From assembly GCA_043812935.1 (NCBI GenBank), contig JBDRLO010000019.1, positions 1 to 17,892 on the forward strand: 17,892 nt of DNA, given 5' to 3'. Below are positions 1 to 6,850 of the stretch, piece by piece. A model generated the notes under the pieces. The model saw nothing but the letters and a program-made list of their open reading frames with translations, had not been told where the DNA came from and did not search any database. The translations under genes and the position numbers were made by a program. The DNA comes from JBDRNE01 sp043812935 (GTDB lineage: Bacteria > Omnitrophota > Gorgyraeia > Tantalellales > Tantalellaceae). The first letter of the stretch is position 1; each line of letters begins with the position of its first letter.

Positions 1-35
1 TAATAACACACATTTTTAATACAATCAAGTTGTTT

Positions 36-53
36 TACTGCTACTCCGCAGTA
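36..53. other. small hairpin downstream of pth
   Basis: TACTGC and GCAGTA form a 6-bp stem around a 6-nt loop, 24 nt past the pth stop. On the plus strand it is followed by a T-rich stretch; on the minus strand, the direction of pth, no T-run follows. It is therefore not a convincing intrinsic terminator for pth. Nothing else is recognisable in bases 1-76. Confidence 0.3.
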
Positions 54-76
54 TTTACTTTATTAGAATAATCTTA

Positions 77-655
77 TCAATTATTTAAGTTATTCTGTCC
101 ATTGTACCGGTTCATAACCTGTTTTATATCTTCCGTTAAAAGCCACATTTCAACGGCTTCCTGAGCTTTTATTAAAGATTCTTTTAAAAACCCTTTTTCA
201 GAACGCTTAAATGCCGATAATACATACGACGATACATCCTCAATTTCAAAATCCGCACCCACGCCGATTCGTAATCGCGCAAACTCCTGACCGATTTTAG
301 CAATAATAGATTTAAGGCCATTATGCCCGCCTGCTGAACCTTTTTCCCTTAATCTGATAGTTCCTAAAGATAGATTAATATCATCGCTTATTACTATCAG
401 GTCTTTCCAGCTTTCCAGTTTTGAAGAACAAACGGAGAATACGGCTTCCCCAGAAAGATTCATATACGTCAAGGGTTCAAACAACATAACTTCATGTTGT
501 TTTATCCGGCCAATTCCATAAATCCCGTTATACCCTTTCTTTTTGATCTTTATATTATATTTATCCGCAAGTACTTTAAGCGCTAAAAAACCGGCATTGT
601 GCCTTGTATTTCTATATTTTAATCCCGGATTTCCTAATCCAACAATAATTTTCAT
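77..655 (-). CDS. pth: peptidyl-tRNA hydrolase (Pth)
   Basis: Cytosolic enzyme that cleaves peptidyl-tRNA released from stalled ribosomes and so recycles tRNA. The 192-residue product opens with MKIIVGLGNPG. It carries the family's Asn9 and catalytic His19 (NTRHNAG), the TYMNLSG motif, the acidic DD pair of the ISDDINL segment, and GSAGGHNGLKS. The usual KP before TYMN reads EP here. I place the start at 655 rather than at the in-frame ATG at 670, because the family begins at MKIIVGLGNPG and the five extra codons lie in the intergenic repeat. No strong Shine-Dalgarno is visible for either start. It is last in the prs-rplY-pth set, an arrangement found in many bacteria, and is probably cotranscribed with rplY. 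Confidence 0.95.
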   Translation of the reverse strand: MKIIVGLGNPGLKYRNTRHNAGFLALKVLADKYNIKIKKKGYNGIYGIGRIKQHEVMLFEPLTYMNLSGEAVFSVCSSKLESWKDLIVISDDINLSLGTIRLREKGSAGGHNGLKSIIAKIGQEFARLRIGVGADFEIEDVSSYVLSAFKRSEKGFLKESLIKAQEAVEMWLLTEDIKQVMNRYNGQNNLNN

Positions 656-661
656 AATAAT

Positions 662-730
662 GTGCTGCACGTTTCAAGGTACACGTTTCACGCATATTTA
701 TTCCGTGTTTCGTGCTACGTGTTACACGTT
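662..730. repeat. degenerate 7-bp tandem array between rplY and pth
   Basis: Bases 662-696 read as five 7-mers (GTGCTGC, ACGTTTC, AAGGTAC, ACGTTTC, ACGCATA). Bases 703-730 read as four more (CCGTGTT, TCGTGCT, ACGTGTT, ACACGTT) after a 6-nt AT spacer. The identical 9-mer CACGTTTCA at 668 and 682 confirms the 14-nt (2 x 7) spacing. The array fills the whole gap, and its edge touches the rplY stop codon at 730. The same family recurs at 2502-2531 and 6813-6847. Confidence 0.75.
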
Positions 731-1437
731 TATTCTTCCTTCTTAGTCTTTTCTTCTTTCTGTCCTGCGCCCTCTTCGCCTGCACCCTCTTCTTCTTTTT
801 TGCCTTTCTTTATAACTTCGGGTTCAGCCCCTTCCTCAGTCGAAATTTCCTCTTCTTCTTCAATCTCGGCTTCCGGCACACTCACGGAAACAACAACCTG
901 ATCCGGTTCTTCCAATACGGCAATTTCCTGAGAAAACGTCATATCTTTAATATGAATGGCTTCACCAATATGCAATTCGTCTATATGTACATCAATATGT
1001 TCAGGAATGGCCGTCGGTAAACATTCAACTTCAATTTCCCAAAGAACCTGCGTAAGAACTCCTTCTTGTTCTTTGACTCCAACACCTTCACCTTTAATAT
1101 TAACAGGGATTTTTACTTTTAGTTTTTCTTTTAAAGATATTTCGTGAAAATCAACATGCATAACTTTATCATTTACCGGATCAATCTGAAGATCCTGCAC
1201 AATAACTGTTTTTTTTACACGTTTTTCGTCCTTTAAAATATCCATATTGATAATCGCGTTCCCTCCGGCTTCAGTATGGAGCGCTTTCCAAAGTTCTTTG
1301 TTATCAATTTGCACATTAAGGCCTTGTTTTCCCGCTTTATACACTATTGCGGGAATTAGTCCGTTTTTTCTTAAATGCTTAGAGCCGCTTTTTCCAAGAT
1401 CCGTTCTCATTGTTGCGTTTAATTTTATCTTTTCCAT
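730..1437 (-). CDS. rplY: 50S ribosomal protein L25, Ctc/TL5 long form
   Basis: Binds 5S rRNA in the large ribosomal subunit. The 235-residue product has the L25 N-terminal domain (about 1-95, with the RKNGLIPAIVY segment and the QIDPVNDKVMHVDFHEI signature) and the TL5/CTC beta domain (about 100-188). A low-complexity Glu/Lys-rich tail follows (about 190-235), of the kind common in long-form Ctc proteins. An AGAGGTG Shine-Dalgarno precedes the ATG with normal spacing. It sits between prs and pth, the classic order. The tail is unusually repetitive (EEEGAGEEGAG), so its length may vary between strains. Confidence 0.95.
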   Translation of the reverse strand: MEKIKLNATMRTDLGKSGSKHLRKNGLIPAIVYKAGKQGLNVQIDNKELWKALHTEAGGNAIINMDILKDEKRVKKTVIVQDLQIDPVNDKVMHVDFHEISLKEKLKVKIPVNIKGEGVGVKEQEGVLTQVLWEIEVECLPTAIPEHIDVHIDELHIGEAIHIKDMTFSQEIAVLEEPDQVVVSVSVPEAEIEEEEEISTEEGAEPEVIKKGKKEEEGAGEEGAGQKEEKTKKEE

Positions 1438-1458
1438 TTACTTCACCTCTTTTTTGTT

Positions 1459-1493
1459 CATACATCGTATGTCATATGCCGTACATCGATACA
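1459..1493. repeat. degenerate 7-bp tandem array between prs and rplY
   Basis: Five consecutive 7-mers on the plus strand (CATACAT, CGTATGT, CATATGC, CGTACAT, CGATACA). It shares the period of the CACGTTT arrays but has a different core (CGTAYRT). It lies in the 108-bp prs-rplY gap, upstream of the rplY ribosome-binding site. It is short and degenerate, so the period is clearer than the family membership. Confidence 0.5.
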
Positions 1494-1545
1494 ACTCTCA
1501 AGATTTTATTCCACTTACACAGTAGAACAAAATTCTTATTGTTTA

Positions 1546-2481
1546 CTATTCAAATAAGGCGCTGACAGACTCTTCATTATGTATACGCCTGATTGCTTCT
1601 CCTAAAAGACTCGCAACGGATAATTGCACAATATTCTTTATTTTTTTTGTTTCGTTTATTGTAATCGTATCTGTCACAACCAACTCTTTAATGTCTGAAC
1701 CTTCTATCCTTTCCTTTGCCGGACCGCAAAGTACTGCATGACTAATTGCCGCGTAAATATCTTTTGCTCCGTTTTTTTTAAGAGCAGCTGCCGCTTCGGT
1801 TAAACTTCCCGCAGTAGCAACAATATCATCTACAAGAATTACGTTTTTCCCGTTCACATCTCCCATAATATGCATTACTTCCGCTTTTACATCACTGATA
1901 CGTCTTTTATCCACTATTGCAAGACCCGCGTCAAATCTTTTCGCATAAGCTCTAGCCATCTTTATCCCGCCGACATCAGGAGATACAATTACAACGTCTT
2001 TTAGCTTTTTTGCTTTGAAATACTCTTCAAAAATACTTATAGCATATAAATTATCTAACGGTATATCAAAAAAACCCTGCAGCTGTCCGGCATGTAAATC
2101 AATCGTAAGGACTCTGTCCGCACCCGCTCTTGCTACCAAATTAGCGGCTAATTTTGCCGTAATAGGCACTCGCGGCTGATCTTTTCTGTCCTGACGCGCA
2201 TATCCAAAATAAGGCAGTACAGCAGTAATTCTGCGAGCGGAAGCCCTTTTCATCGCATCTATCATAATTAAAAGCTCCATAAGATTTTCATTCGCCGGAT
2301 GACATGTCGACTGAACAACAAAAACATCCTTTCCTCTTACATTCTGCTTTATTTTTACCTTTGTCTCTCCGTCACAAAACCTGGAGACATCTATCTCTCC
2401 GGGCGAAACATTTAAGCTGTCACAAATATTCTGTGTCAGTTTTTTATTTGCGTTTCCTGAAAAAACCATCAATTTATCCAT
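1546..2481 (-). CDS. prs: ribose-phosphate pyrophosphokinase (PRPP synthetase)
   Basis: Transfers pyrophosphate from ATP to ribose 5-phosphate to make PRPP for purine, pyrimidine, NAD, histidine and tryptophan synthesis. The 311-residue length is typical of the class I enzyme. Visible motifs: FSGNANKKL at the N-terminus, the DGETKVKI segment, ARQDRK in the catalytic flexible loop region, TIDLHAGQLQGFF around the metal-binding His, and the PRPP-binding loop VDDIVATAGS (usually VDDMIDTAGT, so slightly divergent). AAGGAG lies 8 nt before the ATG. It follows glmU as in the Firmicutes glmU-prs-ctc-pth order. Its product is the co-substrate of HisG, encoded about 10 kb upstream on the same strand. 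Confidence 0.97.
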   Translation of the reverse strand: MDKLMVFSGNANKKLTQNICDSLNVSPGEIDVSRFCDGETKVKIKQNVRGKDVFVVQSTCHPANENLMELLIMIDAMKRASARRITAVLPYFGYARQDRKDQPRVPITAKLAANLVARAGADRVLTIDLHAGQLQGFFDIPLDNLYAISIFEEYFKAKKLKDVVIVSPDVGGIKMARAYAKRFDAGLAIVDKRRISDVKAEVMHIMGDVNGKNVILVDDIVATAGSLTEAAAALKKNGAKDIYAAISHAVLCGPAKERIEGSDIKELVVTDTITINETKKIKNIVQLSVASLLGEAIRRIHNEESVSALFE

Positions 2482-2501
2482 AATAAATACTCCTTAATCT
2501 A

Positions 2502-2531
2502 CATTACACGTTTCATGCGACACGTTTCACG
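2502..2531. repeat. degenerate 7-bp tandem array upstream of prs
   Basis: Four full 7-mers plus 2 nt (CATTACA, CGTTTCA, TGCGACA, CGTTTCA, CG) on the plus strand, of the same CACGTTT family as 662-730. It directly abuts the 8-bp array beginning at 2532 with no spacer, so the glmU-prs gap is mostly repeat. Confidence 0.75.
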
Positions 2532-2577
2532 TTAACCGGCTAACTGACTAACCGGCAAACTGGCCAACCGGCTAACC
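2532..2577. repeat. 8-bp tandem array, glmU 3' end
   Basis: Five octamers plus six bases fit exactly: TTAACCGG, CTAACTGA, CTAACCGG, CAAACTGG, CCAACCGG, CTAACC. Consensus CTAACCGG. The array overlaps the last glmU codons: the stop TAG (2572-2574) and most of the preceding GGT codon are repeat sequence. Related arrays lie at 6721-6758, 9571-9605, 15173-15228 and 15463-15487. Confidence 0.85.
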
Positions 2578-3816
2578 ATTATATGGCCTGGCCGGTACGC
2601 CTAGCACTGTTACGCCTTCCGGAACATCTTTATTTTTTGTAACAATACTCCCTGCGCCTATCCTGGCACTCTTTCCGATTTTCACCGGTGCGATAAAAAT
2701 TGCGCCTACCCCGACAAAAACATTATCATTTATTACCGTAACGTTTTTCTTTTCTCCATCATAGTTTGCCGTAATGACTCCTGCTCCTATGTTTACATTC
2801 TTCCCCACAATAGCATCGCCTAAATATGCATGGTGTTTAACTCTTGTACCTTCCCCAATGTTAGTACGGCATATTTCTACAAAATTTCCTATTTCAACTT
2901 TAGCTGAAATTTTGCTTCCTGGACGAATCCGGGCAAAAGGGCCTATACGGCACTCTCCGGCAATTTCTACATTTCCTTCAATAACCGTATTCGGAAATAT
3001 TACGGTATCTTTTCCAATAATAGCGGTTTCATCAATATATGTAGATTCCGGGGCTACTATCGTAACTCCTGAATCCATTAATTTATTAAGCGTTTTTTTA
3101 TTTATAATATCGTTCACTTCAGCTAAATCTTTCCTTGAATTTATTCCGATAACTTCCTCAGCATTACAAATTACAGCAGCTATTTTCTTATTGTTCTTAG
3201 CTAAAACATCAAATATATCCGTAAGATAAAATTCTTTCTTTTTTTCGTTAATTTTTATTTGTTTTATAAATTCTTTTAAATCACTTCCGCGAAAACAATA
3301 TGTTCCGGAATTAACCTCTGTGATATTCTTTTCTTCCGGCGTAGCATCTTTTTCTTCAACAATCCCAATTACTGCTCCGGCTTTATTTCTCACAATTCTT
3401 CCATATGACACAGGGTTAAGCATATTGCATGTTAAAATTGTGCATGCCGCTTTTTCGTTTATATGCTTTTCTATTAACCGCTCAAAGATGCCCGCGGAAA
3501 TGAGTGGAGCATCTCCGCAAGTGACTAGAACCACTTCCGCTTTGTTTACATAATCAATTGCCTGGGCTAACGCGTCTCCTGATCCAAGAAGTTTATTTTG
3601 ACGGATAAACTTTATATCATCTTTAAAAGAACGTTCTATCATCTCGGCTTTATATCCTATAACTGCCGCTATGTTAGTTATGCCGCTGTTTTTTAGGTTA
3701 TCAATGACTCGTCTTAAAACGGTTTTTGACCCGACACAATGCAACACCTTGGGCACACTTGTTATCATCCTAGTCCCAAGGCCTGCCGCGAGAATAACTG
3801 CTTTAATATTGTTCAT
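2572..3816 (-). CDS. glmU: bifunctional UDP-N-acetylglucosamine pyrophosphorylase / GlcN-1-P acetyltransferase
   Basis: Acetylates glucosamine-1-phosphate and then couples it to UTP, giving UDP-GlcNAc for peptidoglycan and LPS. The N-terminal uridylyltransferase domain (about 1-230) shows LAAGLGTRM, PKVLH, GDAPLIS (101-107), EVNSGTY and GINSRKDL. The C-terminal left-handed beta-helix (about 250-414) shows catalytic His328 in KHHAYLGD and the signature NIGAGVITANYDG. At 414 residues it is shorter than the E. coli enzyme, the C-terminal tail being trimmed. The nucleotide-loop motif usually written GTGHA reads GSGDA (79-83), an Asp where His is usual. The Shine-Dalgarno is weak (AAGA-like). The TAG stop is supplied by an 8-bp repeat array. 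Confidence 0.95.
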   Translation of the reverse strand: MNNIKAVILAAGLGTRMITSVPKVLHCVGSKTVLRRVIDNLKNSGITNIAAVIGYKAEMIERSFKDDIKFIRQNKLLGSGDALAQAIDYVNKAEVVLVTCGDAPLISAGIFERLIEKHINEKAACTILTCNMLNPVSYGRIVRNKAGAVIGIVEEKDATPEEKNITEVNSGTYCFRGSDLKEFIKQIKINEKKKEFYLTDIFDVLAKNNKKIAAVICNAEEVIGINSRKDLAEVNDIINKKTLNKLMDSGVTIVAPESTYIDETAIIGKDTVIFPNTVIEGNVEIAGECRIGPFARIRPGSKISAKVEIGNFVEICRTNIGEGTRVKHHAYLGDAIVGKNVNIGAGVITANYDGEKKNVTVINDNVFVGVGAIFIAPVKIGKSARIGAGSIVTKNKDVPEGVTVLGVPARPYNG

Positions 3817-3968
3817 TTTTTATCTTAGTTTTGCGCTATATTTAATACTTAACACGTTTAATATTTTATTGCCGTTTCAGCGTTTTTTGTTTAGGTTCTT
3901 CCTCTTTTCAAAAAACTTCTTGCCTCATTTTTTATAATACACCAAACCAATTTTGCCTTTGACAGAAT

Positions 3969-4042
3969 TGGCTGGCGGGCAAGGACTCGAACCTTGACAA
4001 GCAGCTCCAAAAGCTGCGGTGCTACCATTACACTACCCGCCA
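3969..4042 (-). tRNA. tRNA-Gln (anticodon TTG)
   Basis: A 74-nt cloverleaf including an encoded 3' CCA (3969-3971). The acceptor stem TGGCGGG pairs with CCCGCCA, followed by discriminator G. The anticodon stem GCAGC/GCTGC encloses the loop TTTTGGA, so the anticodon is TTG. The T-loop GGTTCGAGTCC is intact. It lies 21 nt after the spoVG stop, on the same strand, so it is probably processed from the spoVG-glmU transcript. A tRNA-Gln close to ispE/glmU/prs is seen in several phyla. Confidence 0.95.
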
Positions 4043-4056
4043 ACCGGATAACCGAT
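4040..4056. repeat. two 8-bp repeat units between spoVG and tRNA-Gln
   Basis: CCAACCGG (4040-4047) and ATAACCGA (4048-4055) match the CTAACCGG octamer family. They touch the 5' end of the tRNA and fill most of the 21-nt gap to the spoVG stop. With only two units this could be chance, but it fits the pattern of octamers at gene ends. Confidence 0.4.
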
Positions 4057-4063
4057 GCGCTAT

Positions 4064-4582
4064 TTACAGTTCTATATCCTTCGCACCTATATCTATCACC
4101 GGTTCATCTATTGTCTGAATAGTTTCGGAAACCGGCGGTATTGCTTTAGCGGCAGCTTCTATTTTTTCCTTTTCAGAAAACCCTAAAGGCGCTGTTTCTT
4201 CTCTTTTACCTTGATTATCTCTCATATATGCATCCAGGATTCTATCCTGTATATAAACCCGACAATCCTGCGTTATAGGATGCGCGATGTCCATATGACT
4301 ATTATATTTTTCGTTTTCATCATTACCTTGAGGAATACTTGCCTCTTTCAATTGAGTACCGCACTGATTACAATATTTACTTCCTACTACATTTTTAAAC
4401 CTGCATTTAGTGCAGGCTTCCACAGCTTTCCTGGAAGGCATAGCAACAAAAAGGCCATTATTCCCTTGTATAACTTTTACGTTTCTGACAACAAACCAGT
4501 CATCAAATGTCATGGTAGCAAATGCTTTAAGTTTACCGTCTTTACTTTCTGTCGGGAAAATTCTCACTTCTGTAATTTTCAT
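4064..4582 (-). CDS. spoVG: SpoVG-family protein with an inserted zinc ribbon
   Basis: SpoVG is a small nucleic-acid-binding regulator, named in Bacillus for its septation/sporulation role and widespread in non-sporulating bacteria. Residues 1-52 match the SpoVG core (MKITEVRIFP, FDDWFVVRNVKVI, GLFVAMPSRK), and 98-121 continue it (DIAHPIT, then the helix). Between them, where canonical proteins have only a short loop, about 45 residues contain Cys57, Cys60, Cys71 and Cys74 as two CxxC pairs, a zinc-ribbon pattern. A charged, probably disordered tail follows (about 122-172), so the protein is nearly twice the usual length. AAAGGAG lies just upstream of the ATG. It sits between ispE and tRNA-Gln/glmU, the conserved position. 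The zinc binding is inferred from cysteine spacing. Confidence 0.93.
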   Translation of the reverse strand: MKITEVRIFPTESKDGKLKAFATMTFDDWFVVRNVKVIQGNNGLFVAMPSRKAVEACTKCRFKNVVGSKYCNQCGTQLKEASIPQGNDENEKYNSHMDIAHPITQDCRVYIQDRILDAYMRDNQGKREETAPLGFSEKEKIEAAAKAIPPVSETIQTIDEPVIDIGAKDIEL

Positions 4583-4658
4583 GCATCTCTCCTTTCGCTT
4601 AGATGAACATTCAGTATGTACTAAAAACCCAAAATATCTGTCAGAAACAAATCAGTTT

Positions 4659-4664
4659 ATTATA
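4659..4664 (-). promoter_or_regulatory. candidate -10 box of a spoVG promoter
   Basis: A perfect TATAAT on the minus strand, about 77 nt upstream of the spoVG ATG and preceded by TG. No good -35 hexamer is found 16-18 bp upstream, so the call rests on the -10 and on its place in the 208-bp ispE-spoVG gap. Confidence 0.35.
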
Positions 4665-4686
4665 CATTTTTCGTTTATACTAAATT

Positions 4687-4714
4687 CTACGGGACCGACA
4701 TGCCCGTCCCCTAC
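4687..4714. repeat. REP-like imperfect palindrome
   Basis: GC-rich island in an AT-rich gap. It runs from CTACGGGAC to GTCCCCTAC, whose inner GGGAC/GTCCC arms pair around a loop containing CATG. Read on the minus strand it begins GTAGGGGACGGG, which resembles the GTAGGGGCG start of dispersed extragenic palindromes in many bacteria. Only one copy is in the window, so dispersal cannot be shown. Confidence 0.45.
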
Positions 4715-4790
4715 AAAAAAACATGTAACTACATATTCATCACGAATTCGGGACATCATTTTTCGGATTTGGTATCCTCTACCGCTTAAC

Positions 4791-5654
4791 CTAATAAGTA
4801 GACGCAACTTGGATTCTCCAATTTTCGTCTTTATTAAACATTCCACAAAGCTTATCCGCACTGTTAACTGCGTCATTTTCCGTTTTATAAATACCAAAAA
4901 CCGTTGATCCGCTCCCGGACAAAAGAACACCATTTGTTTTTGTTTTCTTAATCTCCGAAATCACTTTTTCTAAAACAGGGAATCTTCGTAATACTATTAT
5001 TTGTAAATCGTTATGAAGATTTTTCCCTAATTCTACAATGTTCTTTTCCCCCAAAAAAGTGCTGAACATTCTATCAAGGCGCTTATCCTTTGTCAAGCCA
5101 AAAGCAGATACATTTCCATAGATTTCCTTTGTTGAAATGCCAAAGGGCGGACTCACCAGTACATGCCACATTTTAAATTCAGTTTGCAGCTCTTCGAGTT
5201 CATCCCCACGTTCTCTGCCATAAGCAAAACTAGCGTTCCCTAAAAAAAAAGAGACATCCGCTCCAAGTATCCGCGCAATTTCACCAAGCGTTTGTTTTTC
5301 CGCTACCCCACCCATTACCTCGTTAAGTCCCCTCAAAACAGATGCGGCATCGCTGGATCCACCGCCTAGTCCGGCTCCAACAGGTATACTTTTTTTGATG
5401 TTAATCAAAAATTTGTCTTTTATCCCTGTTTTTTCTTTGAACAAATTTACAGCGCGCACTATTAGGCTATTTTTGTCCGTTGGAATACTTAAATCGCTGC
5501 ATATAATTTGCGTATTGTCTTCCGTTTTTTCAATCGAAATTTCATCAAATAACGCTATTTTTTCAAAAAGCGTTTCAATGTTATGATATCCGTCTTCTCT
5601 GGGACCGATTATCTTAAGATAAAGATTTACTTTGGCAGGCGCAGTAAATAACAT
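4791..5654 (-). CDS. ispE: 4-diphosphocytidyl-2-C-methyl-D-erythritol kinase
   Basis: GHMP-family kinase phosphorylating CDP-ME in the non-mevalonate (MEP) isoprenoid pathway. The 287 residues begin APAKVNLYLKI with active-site Lys8. They contain the ATP loop PVGAGLGGGSSDAAS (about 91-105), the GADVSFFL segment with the catalytic Asp, and LSGSGSTVFG near the C-terminus. AAGGA stands about 9 nt before the ATG. It heads the ispE-spoVG-tRNA-glmU-prs-rplY-pth block and is separated from the transketolase subunit gene by 100 nt. No PurR-type gene is present between ispE and spoVG, unlike Bacillus. Confidence 0.95.
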   Translation of the reverse strand: MLFTAPAKVNLYLKIIGPREDGYHNIETLFEKIALFDEISIEKTEDNTQIICSDLSIPTDKNSLIVRAVNLFKEKTGIKDKFLINIKKSIPVGAGLGGGSSDAASVLRGLNEVMGGVAEKQTLGEIARILGADVSFFLGNASFAYGRERGDELEELQTEFKMWHVLVSPPFGISTKEIYGNVSAFGLTKDKRLDRMFSTFLGEKNIVELGKNLHNDLQIIVLRRFPVLEKVISEIKKTKTNGVLLSGSGSTVFGIYKTENDAVNSADKLCGMFNKDENWRIQVASTY

Positions 5655-5689
5655 GCTGCATTTCCTTTTGTATTATCCCTATTTCGCTA

Positions 5690-5761
5690 CATCCCCCACT
5701 CACCATACATTATTCTATTCCGGGAGAGTACACAACATTTCTATGCACCATCCACTATTTA
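5690..5761. repeat. weak 7-bp periodic blocks at the transketolase C-subunit 3' end
   Basis: Two blocks with period 7 on the plus strand: CATCCCC, CACTCAC, CATACAT (5690-5710) and CTATGCA, CCATCCA, CTATTTA (5741-5761). The second contains the stop codon of the transketolase subunit (5755-5757). The units are degenerate and few, so this is a tentative third heptamer family (minus strand TAGTGGATGGTG-like). Confidence 0.4.
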
Positions 5762-6702
5762 CGTTTCAGCAATAGTTCAGCTTCCCGAACAATATCCTCT
5801 TCCGTTAATCCAAAGTGCTTATATAATTCTTCAGGATCTCCGCTTACTCCGAATTTTCCACGCATTCCCATGAACTTCATCGGAACAGGATATTCTTCCA
5901 CAAGGACTTCCGCGACAGCGCTTCCCATGCCGCCATAAATGGTATGTTCTTCAACCGTAAGCACCGCACCTGTTTCTTTTGCGGCTTTTATTATTGTTTC
6001 AGAATCTATTGGTTTTGGCGTATGCAAGTTAATAACTCTTGCCTGAATATTCTTATTTTTAAGACTATAAGCAGCGCTTAAGGCTCTTGTAACCATGTGC
6101 CCGCACGCTATTATTGTAAGGTCTGCCCCTTCCGTAAGCTGATTGGCTTTACCTATTTTAAATTCAGGTTTGTCCTTTATTACCGGGACTTTTTCTCTGC
6201 CTAATCGTAAATATACAGGGCCTGGAATTTCTGCTGCCTGTATTGTTGCTAAATATGCCTCTTCGGCATCCGACGGCACAACAACCGTCATGTTCGGAAT
6301 TATTCTCATAAGCGCTATTTCTTCCAATGCCTGATGAGTGGCTCCGTCTTCTCCCACAGAAATACCTCCGTGGCTGCCCACGATGTTTACATTAAGATTC
6401 ATATATGCAACTGAAACTCTTACTTGATCCCACGCCCGGCCGCTGGCAAAAGCTCCAAACGTACACGCAAAAGGAATTTTACCGGATAACGCAAGACCGG
6501 CCGCAGCGCTTATCATGTCTTGTTCCGCGACACCATGGCTGACAAAACGATCCGGGTACTTTTCCTTAAACCAATGCGCTCTTACAGATTCCGTAAGATC
6601 AGCGGATAAAACAACTACATTTTTATTTTTTTCTCCCAAATCAAGTAAAGCTTTTCCAAAACCATCTCTTGTTGCCTCTTTTTTCACCGTTTCGTCTTTC
6701 AT
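5755..6702 (-). CDS. transketolase, C-terminal (Pyr + C-domain) subunit
   Basis: Second half of a two-polypeptide transketolase, which moves two-carbon ketol units in the pentose phosphate pathway. The 315 residues contain the pyrimidine-binding domain with the catalytic Glu60 in HGVAEQDM, the GRAWDQVRVSVAYM segment, GEDGATHQ with His123, the ALMRIIPNM strand, and a transketolase C-terminal domain from about 190 (TVEEHTIYGGMG). It needs the thiamine-diphosphate half encoded at 9593-10435. The two genes are separated by the ftsH-like and lipoprotein genes rather than adjacent as usual. GGAG precedes the ATG. 1-deoxyxylulose-5-phosphate synthase is related but is normally a single chain. Confidence 0.92.
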   Translation of the reverse strand: MKDETVKKEATRDGFGKALLDLGEKNKNVVVLSADLTESVRAHWFKEKYPDRFVSHGVAEQDMISAAAGLALSGKIPFACTFGAFASGRAWDQVRVSVAYMNLNVNIVGSHGGISVGEDGATHQALEEIALMRIIPNMTVVVPSDAEEAYLATIQAAEIPGPVYLRLGREKVPVIKDKPEFKIGKANQLTEGADLTIIACGHMVTRALSAAYSLKNKNIQARVINLHTPKPIDSETIIKAAKETGAVLTVEEHTIYGGMGSAVAEVLVEEYPVPMKFMGMRGKFGVSGDPEELYKHFGLTEEDIVREAELLLKRK

Positions 6703-6720
6703 TAAATAGCTCCAGTCTTC

Positions 6721-6758
6721 TTGGTTAGCCAGTTAACCGGTTGGCCAGTTAGCCGGTT
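6721..6758. repeat. 8-bp tandem array upstream of the transketolase C subunit
   Basis: Four octamers plus six bases: TTGGTTAG, CCAGTTAA, CCGGTTGG, CCAGTTAG, CCGGTT. This is the complement orientation of the CTAACCGG family. It lies 18 nt upstream of the transketolase subunit ATG, immediately beyond its ribosome-binding site. Confidence 0.85.
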
Positions 6759-6812
6759 TATATGCGGTTTCGCGTTTAATTTGCATACATCAAATAACAA
6801 TTCTTATCTCCA

Positions 6813-6847
6813 AAACGTGTACCCTGATACATGTAACGTGTTGCACG
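6813..6847. repeat. 7-bp tandem array after the lipoprotein gene
   Basis: Exactly five 7-mers: AAACGTG, TACCCTG, ATACATG, TAACGTG, TTGCACG. Same CACGTTT/CGTGTAA family as 662-730 and 2502-2531. It lies 3 nt past the lipoprotein stop. As at 2502-2577, a heptamer array and an octamer array share one gap. Confidence 0.7.
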
Positions 6848-6850
6848 CTT

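Noticed and set aside
656..670. Upstream ATG for pth at 670
   Set aside because: The extra five codons fall in the heptamer repeat region, and the family starts at MKIIVGLGNPG.
2502..2577. Possible CRISPR array or telomere-like repeat
   Set aside because: Units are 7-8 bp in direct tandem with no unique spacers, and they lie inside a chromosome between housekeeping genes.
3959..3964. TTGACA on the plus strand near the tRNA-Gln 3' end
   Set aside because: No -10 box follows at proper spacing and no plus-strand gene is there; the sequence runs straight into the tRNA.
4652..4933. ORF of 93 codons on the minus strand
   Set aside because: It overlaps the ispE 3' end in another frame, and its tail translates the REP-like palindrome; no recognisable protein and no ribosome-binding site.
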